DNA of 64,000 nucleotides from Arthrobacter sp. Y81 (GCF_002929335.1 NZ_PJIL01000015.1:1-64000), one strand, 5' to 3'. Counted from the first letter of the stretch, positions 19,608 through 27,862 are shown. Translations and numbers: made by a program. Notes: generated from the letters alone by a model not told the origin.

Positions 19608-20815
19608 CAGTCGTGCACCGACCCGTCAAGGCGGCGGTTAATGGGCAGGTACTTGGGCTCGAACGGGAAGGCCGCGGCGGCCTCCTCGTTGAATTCCACG
19701 CCGAGCCCGGGAGCTTCACCGGGGTGCATGTAGCCGTCGTTGAAGGTGTAGGAGGTCTTGAAGACCTCGTTGGCGGGGTCGCGGTGGCCCATGTACTCCT
19801 GGACGCCGAAGTTGGGGATGCTCATGTCCACATGCAGGGCAGCGGCAAACGAGACCGGCGAGAGATCACCGGCGCCGTGGGAACCGGAGCGGATTCCGTA
19901 CAGGTCGGCCAGGGAGAAGATCCGCCGCAGGTGGGTGATGCCGCCGGCATGCGATACGGAGGTCCGGATATAGTCGATCAGCCGCTCGGTGATCAGCTGC
20001 TGGCAATCCCAGATCGAGTTGAACACCTCGCCCACGGCGATGGGCGTGGTGGTGTGCTGGCGGATAAGGCGGAACGCGGACTGGTCCTCGGCAGGGGTGG
20101 GGTCCTCAATCCAGAACGGGCGGTACTGTTCCAGGGACGCACCCAGCCGGCCGGCCTCGATCGGGGTCAGACGGTGGTGGACGTCGTGCAGGACGTGGAC
20201 GCCGTAGCCGAACTGTTCCCGCAGGTGCGCCATCATCTTCGGCGCGAAGTCCAGGTACGACGTGGTCTCCCACATGTCCTCCTGCGGCACGTTGCCGCTG
20301 GCAGGTTCATACGTTTTGCCGTCCACCGGTGCGATTCCGTACGTCTTCTCCAGCCCCGGAACTGCAGCCTGGGCGCGGATTGCTTTGTATCCCAGGTCGA
20401 GGTGGTGCTGGAAGTCGGCGCCCAGGTCCTCCAGGGTTGAGCCGCTGGCGTGGCCGTAGACCATGACGCCCTCGCGGGCGGCACCGCCCAGGAGTTCGTA
20501 GACCGGCATGCCGGCGGCTTTGCCCTTGATGTCCCAGAGGGCGACGTCGATGGCGGCGATCGCCGTCATGGTCACCGGTCCGCGGCGCCAGTAGGCGCCC
20601 TTGTAGAAGTACTGCCACGCGTCCTCGATGCGGCGTGCGTCGCGGCCGATCAGCAGCGGGCAGAGGTGCTCGGAGAGATAGGACGCGACCGCCAGCTCGC
20701 GGCCGTTGAGGGTGGCGTCGCCGATGCCGGTGAGGCCGTCCTCGGTTTCGATTACGAGCGTGACGTAGTTCCGTCCTGGCGACGAAACCACTACCCGGGC
20801 GTCGGTGATCTTCAC
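19604..20815 (-). CDS. manD: D-mannonate dehydratase, enolase superfamily (ManD/RspA)
   Basis: Mg-dependent dehydratase of 403 aa forming 2-keto-3-deoxygluconate from D-mannonate. The start VKITDARVVVSSPGRNYVT is characteristic. Enolase metal ligands appear in VHVLHDVHHRLTP (Asp, with the ManD-specific His), FWIEDPTPAED (Glu) and PIAVGEVFNS (Glu). The end, HPGEAPGLGVEFNEEAA, is conserved. I chose the GTG with AAGGAC 6 nt upstream; an ATG 25 codons earlier lies in a hairpin. It is followed by kdgK with a GTGA overlap. Some family members prefer D-gluconate; the neighbours favour mannonate. Confidence 0.92.
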   Translation of the reverse strand: MKITDARVVVSSPGRNYVTLVIETEDGLTGIGDATLNGRELAVASYLSEHLCPLLIGRDARRIEDAWQYFYKGAYWRRGPVTMTAIAAIDVALWDIKGKAAGMPVYELLGGAAREGVMVYGHASGSTLEDLGADFQHHLDLGYKAIRAQAAVPGLEKTYGIAPVDGKTYEPASGNVPQEDMWETTSYLDFAPKMMAHLREQFGYGVHVLHDVHHRLTPIEAGRLGASLEQYRPFWIEDPTPAEDQSAFRLIRQHTTTPIAVGEVFNSIWDCQQLITERLIDYIRTSVSHAGGITHLRRIFSLADLYGIRSGSHGAGDLSPVSFAAALHVDMSIPNFGVQEYMGHRDPANEVFKTSYTFNDGYMHPGEAPGLGVEFNEEAAAAFPFEPKYLPINRRLDGSVHDW

Positions 20816-20852
20816 TGGCTGGTCCTTCGGTGTGGGGGGAATTTGCAAGTAG

Positions 20853-20900
20853 GTAGCAGCAGATGTCGTTTTGAGCCCCCAAAACGACATCTGCTGCTAC
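20853..20900. repeat. Perfect 21-bp hairpin between dehydrogenase and manD
   Basis: Arms 20853-20873 and 20880-20900 are exact reverse complements with a 6-nt loop. The downstream arm includes the stop codon of the IdnD-like gene, and the other arm lies about 38 bp before the manD start. It is inside the operon, so it may be a REP/BIME-like palindrome that stabilises the upstream mRNA or partly attenuates manD. No second copy was seen in this window. Confidence 0.75.
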
Positions 20901-21931
20901 TCAGTTGGGCTGAGCCGGAGCATGACTTTGCTGCTTCCCGACGCCGGGTCGGCAGAGACGCGCATGGCTTCCTCGGCCTGGTCGATGCCGAACCTGTGGG
21001 TGATGACCGGGAAAACATCCAGCCCGTCGGCCATGGCGCGGAGGGCGTCGCCGATCTCGTCCACGAACCGGTATGACCCGATCCACGTGATCTCCCGCGT
21101 CACCAGGTCACCAAGCGCCGCGGGAGCCGGGGTGCCGGGCAGGTTGCCCACCTGCACCAGGGTTCCGCCGCGGGCGGTGGCCCGGAGGACGCCGCCCAGC
21201 GCTGCGGGGATGCCGGTGGCTTCGAACACCAGCTCCATGTCTTCGGGCAGGGCCCCGCCGCCGGAGACGTTCAAGACTTCGTCAGCGCCCATGGCTTTGG
21301 CGATCCGCAGCGAAGCGTCGTTGATGTCCGTGGCGATGACGGTCCTTGCGCCGCCGAACTTGGCCGCCGCGACAACCAGCGAACCGATCGGACCGGCCCC
21401 GTTGACCAGGACGTCCCGGCCGGCAAGGGATCCTGCCCGGCTGACGGCGTGCATGGCGACGGCGAGCGGTTCGGCGAGGGCACCGCGCAGGGTGTCCACG
21501 CCGTCGGGCAGTGGGCGGATCTGCGATGCCCTGGCGAGCTTGCGCTCGCTGAACCCGCCGTCGGTGTGTGGATCGAAGGCCGCCGAACCGAAGTACCTGA
21601 TGCGCGGGTAGAGGTTGGTCCGGCCCTTGAGGCGTTCCGGCATGGTCCCGTCCCCCACCAGTTCCGCGGGATGCACGGTGACCGGCTGGCCGACGGCGAG
21701 GTTGTCGACGCCGGTGCCGAGCTGGGCGATCCGGCCGGCCACCTCGTGGCCAAGGACGAGAGACGACTTCAGGGCCGCGGTCCCGGAGGCGCCGTGGCGC
21801 CAGTACGAGAGGTCCGAGCCGCAGATCCCGCCCCATTCGACGTCGATGACTACCTCGCCGGGTCCGGCCACGGGATCCGGGCGGTTGTCGATGCGGAGGT
21901 CGTTTGCTCCGTGGACTACGACGGCTTTCAT
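20897..21931 (-). CDS. IdnD/RspB-like MDR dehydrogenase (L-idonate/L-gulonate 5-dehydrogenase)
   Basis: NAD-dependent medium-chain dehydrogenase of 344 aa. The catalytic zinc site is present: Cys in EWGGICGSDLSYWRHG, His-Glu in LVLGHEVAGRI, and LAEPLAVAMHAV. The cofactor motif is VLVNGAGPIGSLVVAAAK. YFGSAAFDPHTDGGFSERKL closely follows L-idonate 5-dehydrogenase. The four cysteines of the structural zinc lobe, normally after VNPS(K)PCG, are absent and replaced by VHPAELVGDGTMPERLKG. The ATG overlaps the transporter stop (ATGA). With ManD, UxuB, KdgK and Eda it would start L-gulonate or L-idonate catabolism. Confidence 0.85.
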   Translation of the reverse strand: MKAVVVHGANDLRIDNRPDPVAGPGEVVIDVEWGGICGSDLSYWRHGASGTAALKSSLVLGHEVAGRIAQLGTGVDNLAVGQPVTVHPAELVGDGTMPERLKGRTNLYPRIRYFGSAAFDPHTDGGFSERKLARASQIRPLPDGVDTLRGALAEPLAVAMHAVSRAGSLAGRDVLVNGAGPIGSLVVAAAKFGGARTVIATDINDASLRIAKAMGADEVLNVSGGGALPEDMELVFEATGIPAALGGVLRATARGGTLVQVGNLPGTPAPAALGDLVTREITWIGSYRFVDEIGDALRAMADGLDVFPVITHRFGIDQAEEAMRVSADPASGSSKVMLRLSPTE

Positions 21932-23310
21932 ACGGCGTCTTCCAGGCGGACCATGTCGCGGCCGCGGACTTCGGGCCCCACGAAGGCGGAAATCAGGGTG
22001 ATCAGGGAGTAGGCGATGAGCATCGCGGCGAGCGGCCACCAGTGGCCGGTGATCGCGGTAAGGGTGGCGGCCAGCAGCGGGCCGATGGCGGTGGCGAGAA
22101 TGCCGCCGATTTCCTTGGCAAGTGCGAGCTGGGTGAACCGGGTGCGGGCTCCGAAGAACTCGGCCATGGTGACGCTTTCCATGGCGAAGAGGCTCAGGAC
22201 GCCGAGGTTCAGGCCGACCACCATGGCCACAGTGACCAGGGTGGTGTTGCCGCTGGTGACCATCAGCATCATGGGGATGGCGAACAGTGCCGTGAGTGCA
22301 CTCAGCACCAGGTACAGCGGCCTCCGGCCGAAACGGTCACCGAGCAGGCCCATCATCGGGATGGTGACGAAGCCGAGCAGTGAGCCGTACATGATGGCGC
22401 TGGTGCCGACGCTCTTGTCGACCAGGAGAACAGTGGCGAGGTACCCGACGAGGAAGGTCTGGACCAGCCCGGAGTTGCCGGCCTGGCCGAAGCGCAGGCC
22501 CAAGGCGATGAGGAAGGCCTTTCCTTTTCGCTGATGCAGGGCGGCTTCGATGGTGCTGGTGTTGGCGAGCTCTTCCGCCGCCGTGATTTCCTGCTTGGAC
22601 AGCGCCACGCCGTCCACTACGTCGGCGCGCTGTTCGAAGACGGGGCTTTCCTTGAGGGAGCGACGGACCCAAACGGCGAAGATCATCAGGACGAAGCTGA
22701 GCAGGAACGGAATGCGCCAGCCCCAGCTCAGGAGCTGGTCTTCGGGCAGAGTGGAGACGAGGATTGCCCAGATGGCGGACGCGGCGAGGGTTCCGGAGTT
22801 GGTGCCGAGGCAGACGAGGGAGGAGATGAGGCCGCGGCGGCGGGCCGGAGCGAACTCGGCCAGCATCACGGTGGCGCCGGCGATCTCGGCGCCGGCGCCG
22901 AAGCCCTGGGCCAGACGCAAGGCAACCAGCATGATGGGGGCCCAGATACCGATCATTGCGTACGTGGGGAGAACACCGATGAGGGTGGTGGACGCACCCA
23001 TCAGGGCGATCGTGATGAAGAGAACCTTCTTGCGGCCGATCCTGTCGCCCATGCGGCCGAAGTAGATGGCACCTGCGAGGCGGGCAACGTAGCCCACGCC
23101 GTAGGTGGCCATGGCGGCAATCAGGCCAATGATCGGGCTGACCTCAGGGAAGAAGAGCTTGTTGAAGACGATGGCTGCTGCCAGCGAGTACAACTGGAAG
23201 TCCATGAATTCCATGGCGGTTCCCAGCCAGCCGGAAACGGCAACCTTTGCCAGTTCCTTGGTGGGTTTTGCTTCCGGTTTGGTGGTGGGCGGCGCGATGC
23301 TCTCAGTCAT
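21928..23310 (-). CDS. MFS transporter, metabolite:H+ symporter (MHS) family
   Basis: Inner-membrane proton symporter of 460 aa with 12 predicted helices. It shows the MHS signatures FMDFQLYSLAAAIVFNKLFF near residue 35, YFGRMGDRIGRKKVL (loop 2-3 GxxxDRxGR/KK), RLAQGFGAGAEIAGA and LGDRFGRRPLYL in the second half. It is the first gene of the sugar-acid operon and translationally coupled to the IdnD-like dehydrogenase, so it most likely imports the hexonate. Its promoter overlaps a perfect inverted repeat that should bind the divergent GntR protein. Confidence 0.9.
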   Translation of the reverse strand: MTESIAPPTTKPEAKPTKELAKVAVSGWLGTAMEFMDFQLYSLAAAIVFNKLFFPEVSPIIGLIAAMATYGVGYVARLAGAIYFGRMGDRIGRKKVLFITIALMGASTTLIGVLPTYAMIGIWAPIMLVALRLAQGFGAGAEIAGATVMLAEFAPARRRGLISSLVCLGTNSGTLAASAIWAILVSTLPEDQLLSWGWRIPFLLSFVLMIFAVWVRRSLKESPVFEQRADVVDGVALSKQEITAAEELANTSTIEAALHQRKGKAFLIALGLRFGQAGNSGLVQTFLVGYLATVLLVDKSVGTSAIMYGSLLGFVTIPMMGLLGDRFGRRPLYLVLSALTALFAIPMMLMVTSGNTTLVTVAMVVGLNLGVLSLFAMESVTMAEFFGARTRFTQLALAKEIGGILATAIGPLLAATLTAITGHWWPLAAMLIAYSLITLISAFVGPEVRGRDMVRLEDAV

Positions 23311-23411
23311 CTGATGCTCCTTTGCAGGCGATGAAAAACGAAGGGGAGAGTTGAACGGGCGAAGGCCGGGTTCTCTGCATTGTGACCGGCGGCACCTCGC
23401 TAACTACTACC

Positions 23412-23440
23412 ATACAAGCACTACCATTCTAGTGTGTCAA
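23412..23440 (-). promoter_or_regulatory. Promoter of the sugar-acid operon with operator in the spacer
   Basis: On the minus strand a consensus -35 TTGACA (23440-23435) and a -10 TTGTAT (23417-23412) are 17 bp apart. The spacer is occupied by the perfect inverted repeat CACTA-N6-TAGTG (23419-23434). Two direct copies of ACTACCAT (23406-23413 and 23420-23427) overlap it. A GntR-type repressor bound here would block the operon promoter directly. Confidence 0.65.
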
Positions 23441-23457
23441 GGGAATAGACTGAGCAC

Positions 23458-24189
23458 ATGGCCTCCGATAAACATGGCAAGGGACAGTCGCCGCGGCTGT
23501 CCGTGCGTGACCAGACCCTGGAAACACTGCGGCGTCGCATAATTTCCCTGCAGCTCCCCCCGGGTGAACCACTCTCGGAGAACGAGCTCGCGCAGGAACT
23601 GGGCGTCAGCCGCACACCCGTGCGCGAAAGCCTGATCCTGCTCAGGGAAGAGGGACTCGTCCAGGTCTACCCGCAGATTGGTTCCTTCGTCTCGCTCGTG
23701 GACCTGGGACGGGTCTCAGAAGCGCAGTTCGTTCGCGAGGCCATCGAATGTGCGTCCCTGCGCGACCTCGCTGTCGACAGTGCAGGCATTGCGGGACTTC
23801 GCGGGATACTCCACGGCCAAACGGAAGCTGATGCCAAGAGCGACGTTGAGGAGTTCTTCCGGCTGGACGAGGATTTCCACCGCGAGCTCCTCCGGCTTGC
23901 AGGGCACGAATCCGCCTGGGCTGCCGTCAACTCGGCCAAAGCGCACCTCGATCGCGCACGACGCCTGAGCTTGCTGGACACGAGGCCCATTGCAACGCTG
24001 ATCCAGCAACACACCGCAGTGGTGGACGCCCTTGAAGCCAACAACCTGACGGACGCCGATACCTCCCTTCGCCTGCACCTACGAGGCGTTTTTGAGGATG
24101 TCCAACGGATCCAGCAGGCCACTCCGCAGCTCTTTTCCGACGGAGCAATCCTGCGGCCCACCCGCCGAAGCGTCGCCCGCCTGACCTGA
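23458..24189 (+). CDS. GntR-family regulator, FCD (FadR) subfamily
   Basis: Repressor of 243 aa. The winged helix at residues 15-80 (LRRRIISLQLPPGEPLSENE, then ELGVSRTPVRESLILLREEG) is followed by an all-helical FCD domain with metal-ligand-type residues in LDEDFHRELLRLAGH. It is divergent from the MHS transporter operon and is the expected sensor of a pathway sugar acid. The likely operator is the CACTA-N6-TAGTG repeat 24-39 bp upstream of its own start. Confidence 0.9.
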   Translation: MASDKHGKGQSPRLSVRDQTLETLRRRIISLQLPPGEPLSENELAQELGVSRTPVRESLILLREEGLVQVYPQIGSFVSLVDLGRVSEAQFVREAIECASLRDLAVDSAGIAGLRGILHGQTEADAKSDVEEFFRLDEDFHRELLRLAGHESAWAAVNSAKAHLDRARRLSLLDTRPIATLIQQHTAVVDALEANNLTDADTSLRLHLRGVFEDVQRIQQATPQLFSDGAILRPTRRSVARLT

Positions 24190-24266
24190 TCAGCACCTCT
24201 TCCTGCAGGCCTGGTCAGCGGGGCTTCGGCTACTCTTCCTCAATTACCCCACGAAAGGCGGATCCG

Positions 24267-24347
24267 GTGACATCAAGCCCGCGTGGCGTCGCTGAGGGAT
24301 TCGCCGCTGCGTGGAACGCGGCTGACCCGGTGGCGTTGGCTCCCTGA
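24267..24347 (+). pseudogene. SnoaL/NTF2-like protein, N-terminal stub
   Basis: A 26-codon frame starts at GTG with AAAGGCGG upstream and reads VAEGFAAAWNAADPVALAP before a stop. The segment matches the first helix of SnoaL/SgcJ-type NTF2-fold proteins (FAAAWNAxDxxALA), but the remaining 100 or so residues are gone. It is most likely the remnant of a truncated gene at the left border of the accessory stretch. Confidence 0.5.
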
Positions 24348-24368
24348 CGGCGCATGGCGACGAACGGC

Positions 24369-24911
24369 TCAATGTCCGCTCATCGCCAAGCAGCCGCCGT
24401 CCAGAATGGCCCCTCCCGTGGAGATGGCGGCGGTGCCGTCCTGACTGACGAAGCCGGTGAGGCATCCACCATTCGCCGCGGCCCCGAAGCGGATTCCGAT
24501 GCCGACATCATCAGTTTGCACTTCCCGTTCATCGATGCCGACCGATCCCAGGGCCGTCCTAACATCGGCCACGGTGGCCGGCTGCTGCAGCGATCCGAGA
24601 GCCGTCCGTGCGGGTTCGACGTAGGCATCGAGCAGCGCACGGGTCTGCGCACTGATCGTTCGCTGTTCGCGGTAGCGTTCGTTCTCCCTCATTGCGGCGT
24701 CAGGGTCGTAAGCGGCACATTGTTGCGGATCAGGCATTTCGTCGACTCGCGGACACGCCGCGGTGGGACTCTGCGAGGGCGTGCCTGTGCCGGATAGAGG
24801 CCCCGTGTCCGGGGCGGCACATCCGGCCAGCGAGACGCCCACCATGGTCAATCCCACAATCATGACTTTGGCAGTGGCACGGACGGAGACGCCCGGCCGG
24901 TTCCGTGCCAT
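24369..24911 (-). CDS. Putative lipoprotein of unknown function
   Basis: Secreted lipoprotein of 180 aa from the chosen ATG (MARNRPGVSV); a longer frame extends 14 codons. The signal peptide VMIVGLTMVGVSLAG is followed by a lipobox cysteine (Cys31). The mature part begins with a Thr/Ser/Pro-rich linker, then has CPRVDEMPDPQQCAAYDPDA, a helical stretch, and a C-terminal domain with two cysteines (GGCLTGFVSQDGTAAI, LDGGCLAM). I do not recognise the family. The neighbours give no functional clue. Confidence 0.65.
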   Translation of the reverse strand: MARNRPGVSVRATAKVMIVGLTMVGVSLAGCAAPDTGPLSGTGTPSQSPTAACPRVDEMPDPQQCAAYDPDAAMRENERYREQRTISAQTRALLDAYVEPARTALGSLQQPATVADVRTALGSVGIDEREVQTDDVGIGIRFGAAANGGCLTGFVSQDGTAAISTGGAILDGGCLAMSGH

Positions 24912-24953
24912 TGAAGCTGTAGCCCGTCCGTGCAGCCCTGAATGTGCAAGCAT

Positions 24954-25269
24954 GCTTCGCTTCCTGATCTTGTCGGTCGGGACAGGGCAATGCCGATCGC
25001 CGCTGCTGTGGCCCCTGTCCCTGGACTACAGGAACAGTGGCTTTACTCCATCGATTCTACAAAACATATCCTGGTCGGACGGAGTGGTCTCGCTCGGCCG
25101 AAGCTCACGCTAGCCGCCGTCACACAAAGCGGCCCATCACAGGCGAGGGTGTAGCGGCCGGCGGCGCGTTCGGCACCGACGCGGCACTCGGCCTGACGCC
25201 GATTGCGCACTCGCGCCGCCGGGTGCTAGCGTCTTAACGATCGTGATCTATCGGCAGGAGGTGAGTCCC
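24954..25269. other. Gene-free intergenic stretch
   Basis: About 315 bp between the divergent lipoprotein and the patatin-like gene, with no frame that looks like a protein. It presumably holds the promoters of both genes. The AGGAGG for the next small frame lies at its right end. No repeats or clear operators were found. Confidence 0.5.
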
Positions 25270-25329
25270 ATGAACGCAGTATCCGCAATGGGTGCTCCCC
25301 TGCAGTCCACGATCGCGCGACTGAGGTAG
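25270..25329 (+). CDS. Possible 19-aa leader peptide
   Basis: A short frame, MNAVSAMGAPLQSTIARLR, has the strong ribosome site AGGAGGTG 9-10 nt upstream, better than most genes nearby. It ends 47 bp before the patatin-like gene. The strength of the ribosome site and the position suggest a leader peptide or a start-up ORF, but there is no attenuator hairpin or codon run to support attenuation. Confidence 0.3.
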   Translation: MNAVSAMGAPLQSTIARLR

Positions 25330-25376
25330 TCGCCACCGGGAGCGCCTCATCAGGCAATTCGCGAAAGGCGACTCCT

Positions 25377-26372
25377 ATGAACACAACACCTTCTTCACCT
25401 CTGCAGTCCATTTCGACGACGGCCTCCGACCTGCCGAGGTCCGACAAGGATCAGCCGGCGGTCGACGCCACAAAGCCGTTACCTGCCGCGGGCGAGCGAG
25501 CGTTGGTCCTCGGCGGCGGCGGCTCGACAGGCAATGCGTGGCTGATCGGCGTCATCGCCGGCCTCTTCGATGCCGGGCTGGACGTGACCACATCCGATCT
25601 GACCATCGGTACGTCAGCCGGTTCGACGGCTGCTGCCCAGATAGCTGGAGCCACCCCGACTCAGCTGCTTGCCGCCATCCTTGCCTCTGACCCCCGGCAA
25701 CCGACCGGTCCGGTCGGATCCGACCGAGGACGCGTTCCGGTCAGGCCGGTGGCGGACCACCTGGAGAGGATCAGCAAAATCATCGCCTCCGCCGAGGACG
25801 CGGTTGACATGCGCCGCAGAATGGGTGCGGCGGCACTCGAGATGGATGCTGCGTCGGACGGCTCCTGGCAAACACAGTGGCGCGCCACCGTCGCCTCGCG
25901 GCTGCCCAGTCAGCGCTGGCCGCAACGAACAGTGCTCATCACGGCGGTCAATGCCCATACCGGTGAACCGGTGGTGTTCGACCGCCACAGCGGAATCGAC
26001 CTGGCGGACGCCGTCGCCGCCAGCTGCGCCAGTGGCCTTCCCTACAGGATCGGGGACAACCGATACATCGACGGCGGTTACCGATCCAACTCCGAGAACG
26101 CCGATCTGGCGGCCGGATACAGGCGGGTGCTGGTGCTGTCACCCTTCGGCGGCAGATCACTGGCACCGGTGGACTGGGGCATGCATCTCGCAGCACAGGT
26201 CGACGAGCTACGCGCACGCGGCAGCAGAGTCGAAACAATCTTCCCGGACAGCAACTCCGAGCACATGTTCGGCGCCAATGCGATGGATCTGGCGCTGCGT
26301 CCGCCCGCGGCGCGGGCCGGTTACGACCAAGGCAGAGCCCTTGCCGTGCAGCTCGCCGAATTCTGGCGCTGA
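25377..26372 (+). CDS. Patatin-like phospholipase
   Basis: Serine acyl hydrolase of 331 aa with the patatin catalytic dyad. The oxyanion loop is ALVLGGGGSTGNAWLIGV, the nucleophile Ser80 is in IGTSAGSTAAAQ, and Asp232 is in YIDGGYRSNSENADL. The first 40 residues are low-complexity without a signal peptide, so the enzyme is probably cytosolic or membrane-associated. The ATG is preceded by GAAAGGCGACTCCT. It is monocistronic, between a lipoprotein and Lsr2. The family hydrolyses phospholipids or acyl esters; the physiological substrate is unknown. Confidence 0.9.
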   Translation: MNTTPSSPLQSISTTASDLPRSDKDQPAVDATKPLPAAGERALVLGGGGSTGNAWLIGVIAGLFDAGLDVTTSDLTIGTSAGSTAAAQIAGATPTQLLAAILASDPRQPTGPVGSDRGRVPVRPVADHLERISKIIASAEDAVDMRRRMGAAALEMDAASDGSWQTQWRATVASRLPSQRWPQRTVLITAVNAHTGEPVVFDRHSGIDLADAVAASCASGLPYRIGDNRYIDGGYRSNSENADLAAGYRRVLVLSPFGGRSLAPVDWGMHLAAQVDELRARGSRVETIFPDSNSEHMFGANAMDLALRPPAARAGYDQGRALAVQLAEFWR

Positions 26373-26607
26373 CGCCCACGAAACCAGTCGACTCGGCAGG
26401 CGTGACGACACTTGCTTCTGCTTCGGCGGCAACCTCGCCAACTACATCGCCAGTTCGCTTCTGGAGACCGGCTGGTTCAGGCCCCGACTACACCCTCGAT
26501 CACGAAGGGACCCTTAATTCCTCAGCCGAAATTCACTGCCTCGTTTCTCGAATTAGGCAATATCGATACCGGATATGTTTCCCGCAATAAGTGATAACCT
26601 GATGGGC

Positions 26608-26934
26608 ATGGCAAAACGAGTAATAACCACGCTTGAAGATGATCTTGACGGTTCTGAAGCGAATGAAACAATCAATTTCTCTATCGACGGCACGGAATAT
26701 GAGATTGATCTCAATGATGCCCACGCCAATGAACTGCGCGCGGCAATGAACAAGTACACCTCCGTCGCGCGCAAGACGGCCGGACGCGCCAGACCGGCGC
26801 GGAAACCCGGCGCCGGGTTCGGTGGCAACGACACCAAGGCTGTCCGTGCCTGGGCGATTGAAAACGGTATCGCCATCAGCAGTCGGGGCCGCGTGCAGGC
26901 TGACGTGATGGCGCGCTACGAAGCAGCCCACTAG
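26608..26934 (+). CDS. lsr2: Lsr2 nucleoid-associated protein
   Basis: Actinobacterial H-NS-like protein of 108 aa that binds AT-rich minor grooves and silences foreign genes. The N-terminal dimerisation domain is MAKRVITTLEDDLDGSEANE with INFSIDGTEYEIDL. The C-terminal DNA-binding domain runs from VRAWAIENGIAISSRGRVQ, containing the RGR minor-groove hook, to DVMARYEAAH. The upstream 100 bp is notably AT-rich (aattcactgcc..., caatatcgat), as expected for autoregulated lsr2. Translation from an upstream ATG 11 codons earlier is less likely. It could be a second paralogue, since many relatives carry two. Confidence 0.95.
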   Translation: MAKRVITTLEDDLDGSEANETINFSIDGTEYEIDLNDAHANELRAAMNKYTSVARKTAGRARPARKPGAGFGGNDTKAVRAWAIENGIAISSRGRVQADVMARYEAAH

Positions 26935-26979
26935 GGAACACCTGCAACGACTCAATCCTCGATAAGAATTGAACAAAAG

Positions 26980-27021
26980 AATCAGGACCGAAGGCTAGTT
27001 TGCCTTGGTCCTGATTCCTTT
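26980..27021 (+). terminator. Lsr2 terminator
   Basis: A hairpin with outer stem AATCAGGACC/GGTCCTGATT (26980-26989 and 27007-27016) and inner stem AAGGC/GCCTT, followed by CCTTTAAAT, lies 45 bp after the lsr2 stop. It is a good intrinsic terminator. Confidence 0.8.
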
Positions 27022-27509
27022 AAATCGAACCCCTGATCCATGATCTAAGACGGGGATCTGACGGCGGCGGATCGCTTGGCTAGGATATCTATTCTTCCGG
27101 TGGATTTCCCGGCAAAAAGGACGCTCAAAATGACAAATTTGGAGAAATTGGCCGCCTGCAGCCGGCCAGGTCATAAAATGCCGTCCCGCGGGGTTCAGGG
27201 CCGCACCCCTCAATTGGCGAAGCTCCGGTCAAATAGCGGTTGACCGAAGCTTCGATCCATTATGCCCGGCTGAACCTTAAGGTTTGCTGGGAATGCGGCA
27301 GAAGGCGCGCTCGGGCGGTGATACGTATGGGGCCGTTGATACGAGTGGTGATGCGTGCTAACTCAGGTAGCGGCCACTCAGGAGCCTCCCCGGATGCCCT
27401 GCCTAGACTGAGTCCATCGCACCGGATGGGGCGGTCCTGGCAACTGGCCCAGTCAGTGCCCGCCCTGTCCAGTGCTGCCCCGCCCGTATTCATCCATGCA
27501 GACCTCGTG
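27022..27509. other. Gene-poor stretch with one hairpin
   Basis: About 490 bp without a convincing gene. It contains an imperfect hairpin at 27219-27253 (GAAGCT and CGGTCAA arms paired with TTGACCG and AGCTTC, one mismatch) with no T-run. A 37-codon frame beginning MTNLEKLAACSRPGHKMPS at 27130 has AAGGAC 8 nt upstream but no recognisable features. Longer plus-strand frames here have non-coding-like composition. Confidence 0.4.
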
Positions 27510-27806
27510 TTATGCCGGAGTGGCCGGCCCAATTTGAAGTGTTTCCTGATAGTTCTCGTCGTATCTTTCTTCACGCGGTTCGTCGTAGGGGAATCCGCCA
27601 GGAAGGCCTCCCTCAGCTAGGCCACGAATGACCAAATGCCGCAGCGTTGGCTGGCTATCTGCGGCGACAGCCGGGATGGCGGCTGAGGCCGTATTCGCCA
27701 CTTTTGTATTTGCCATCTGGTCCATCCCGGCAGCGCTGGCCGCAGCCAAGAGAACAACCGCCAGGGCTGCAAGGGCACGAATCACGGTCTTTGTCCAAAG
27801 CCTCAT
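27510..27806 (-). CDS. Small secreted hypothetical protein
   Basis: A 98-aa frame starting MRLWTKTVIRALAALAVVLL has a convincing signal peptide with an Ala-rich cleavage region (AAASAAG). The acidic C-terminal half (PYDEPREERYDENYQETL) has no family I recognise. The ribosome site is weak and the neighbouring DNA contains remnants, so it may itself be a fragment. The frame continues 26 codons upstream without a better start. Confidence 0.4.
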   Translation of the reverse strand: MRLWTKTVIRALAALAVVLLAAASAAGMDQMANTKVANTASAAIPAVAADSQPTLRHLVIRGLAEGGLPGGFPYDEPREERYDENYQETLQIGPATPA

Positions 27807-27862
27807 GACCCGATCATGATGCCGGACCTTGAGAACAGATCCATAAACCCCTGTGAAGCGAC

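Noticed and set aside
27130..27243. 37-codon frame with a modest ribosome site
   Set aside because: It runs into a hairpin, has no conserved feature and lies in a gene-poor stretch; kept only as a remark.
27240..27620. 126-codon plus-strand frame opposite the small secreted protein
   Set aside because: Composition and codon use look non-coding, and the opposite strand encodes a better candidate with a signal peptide.
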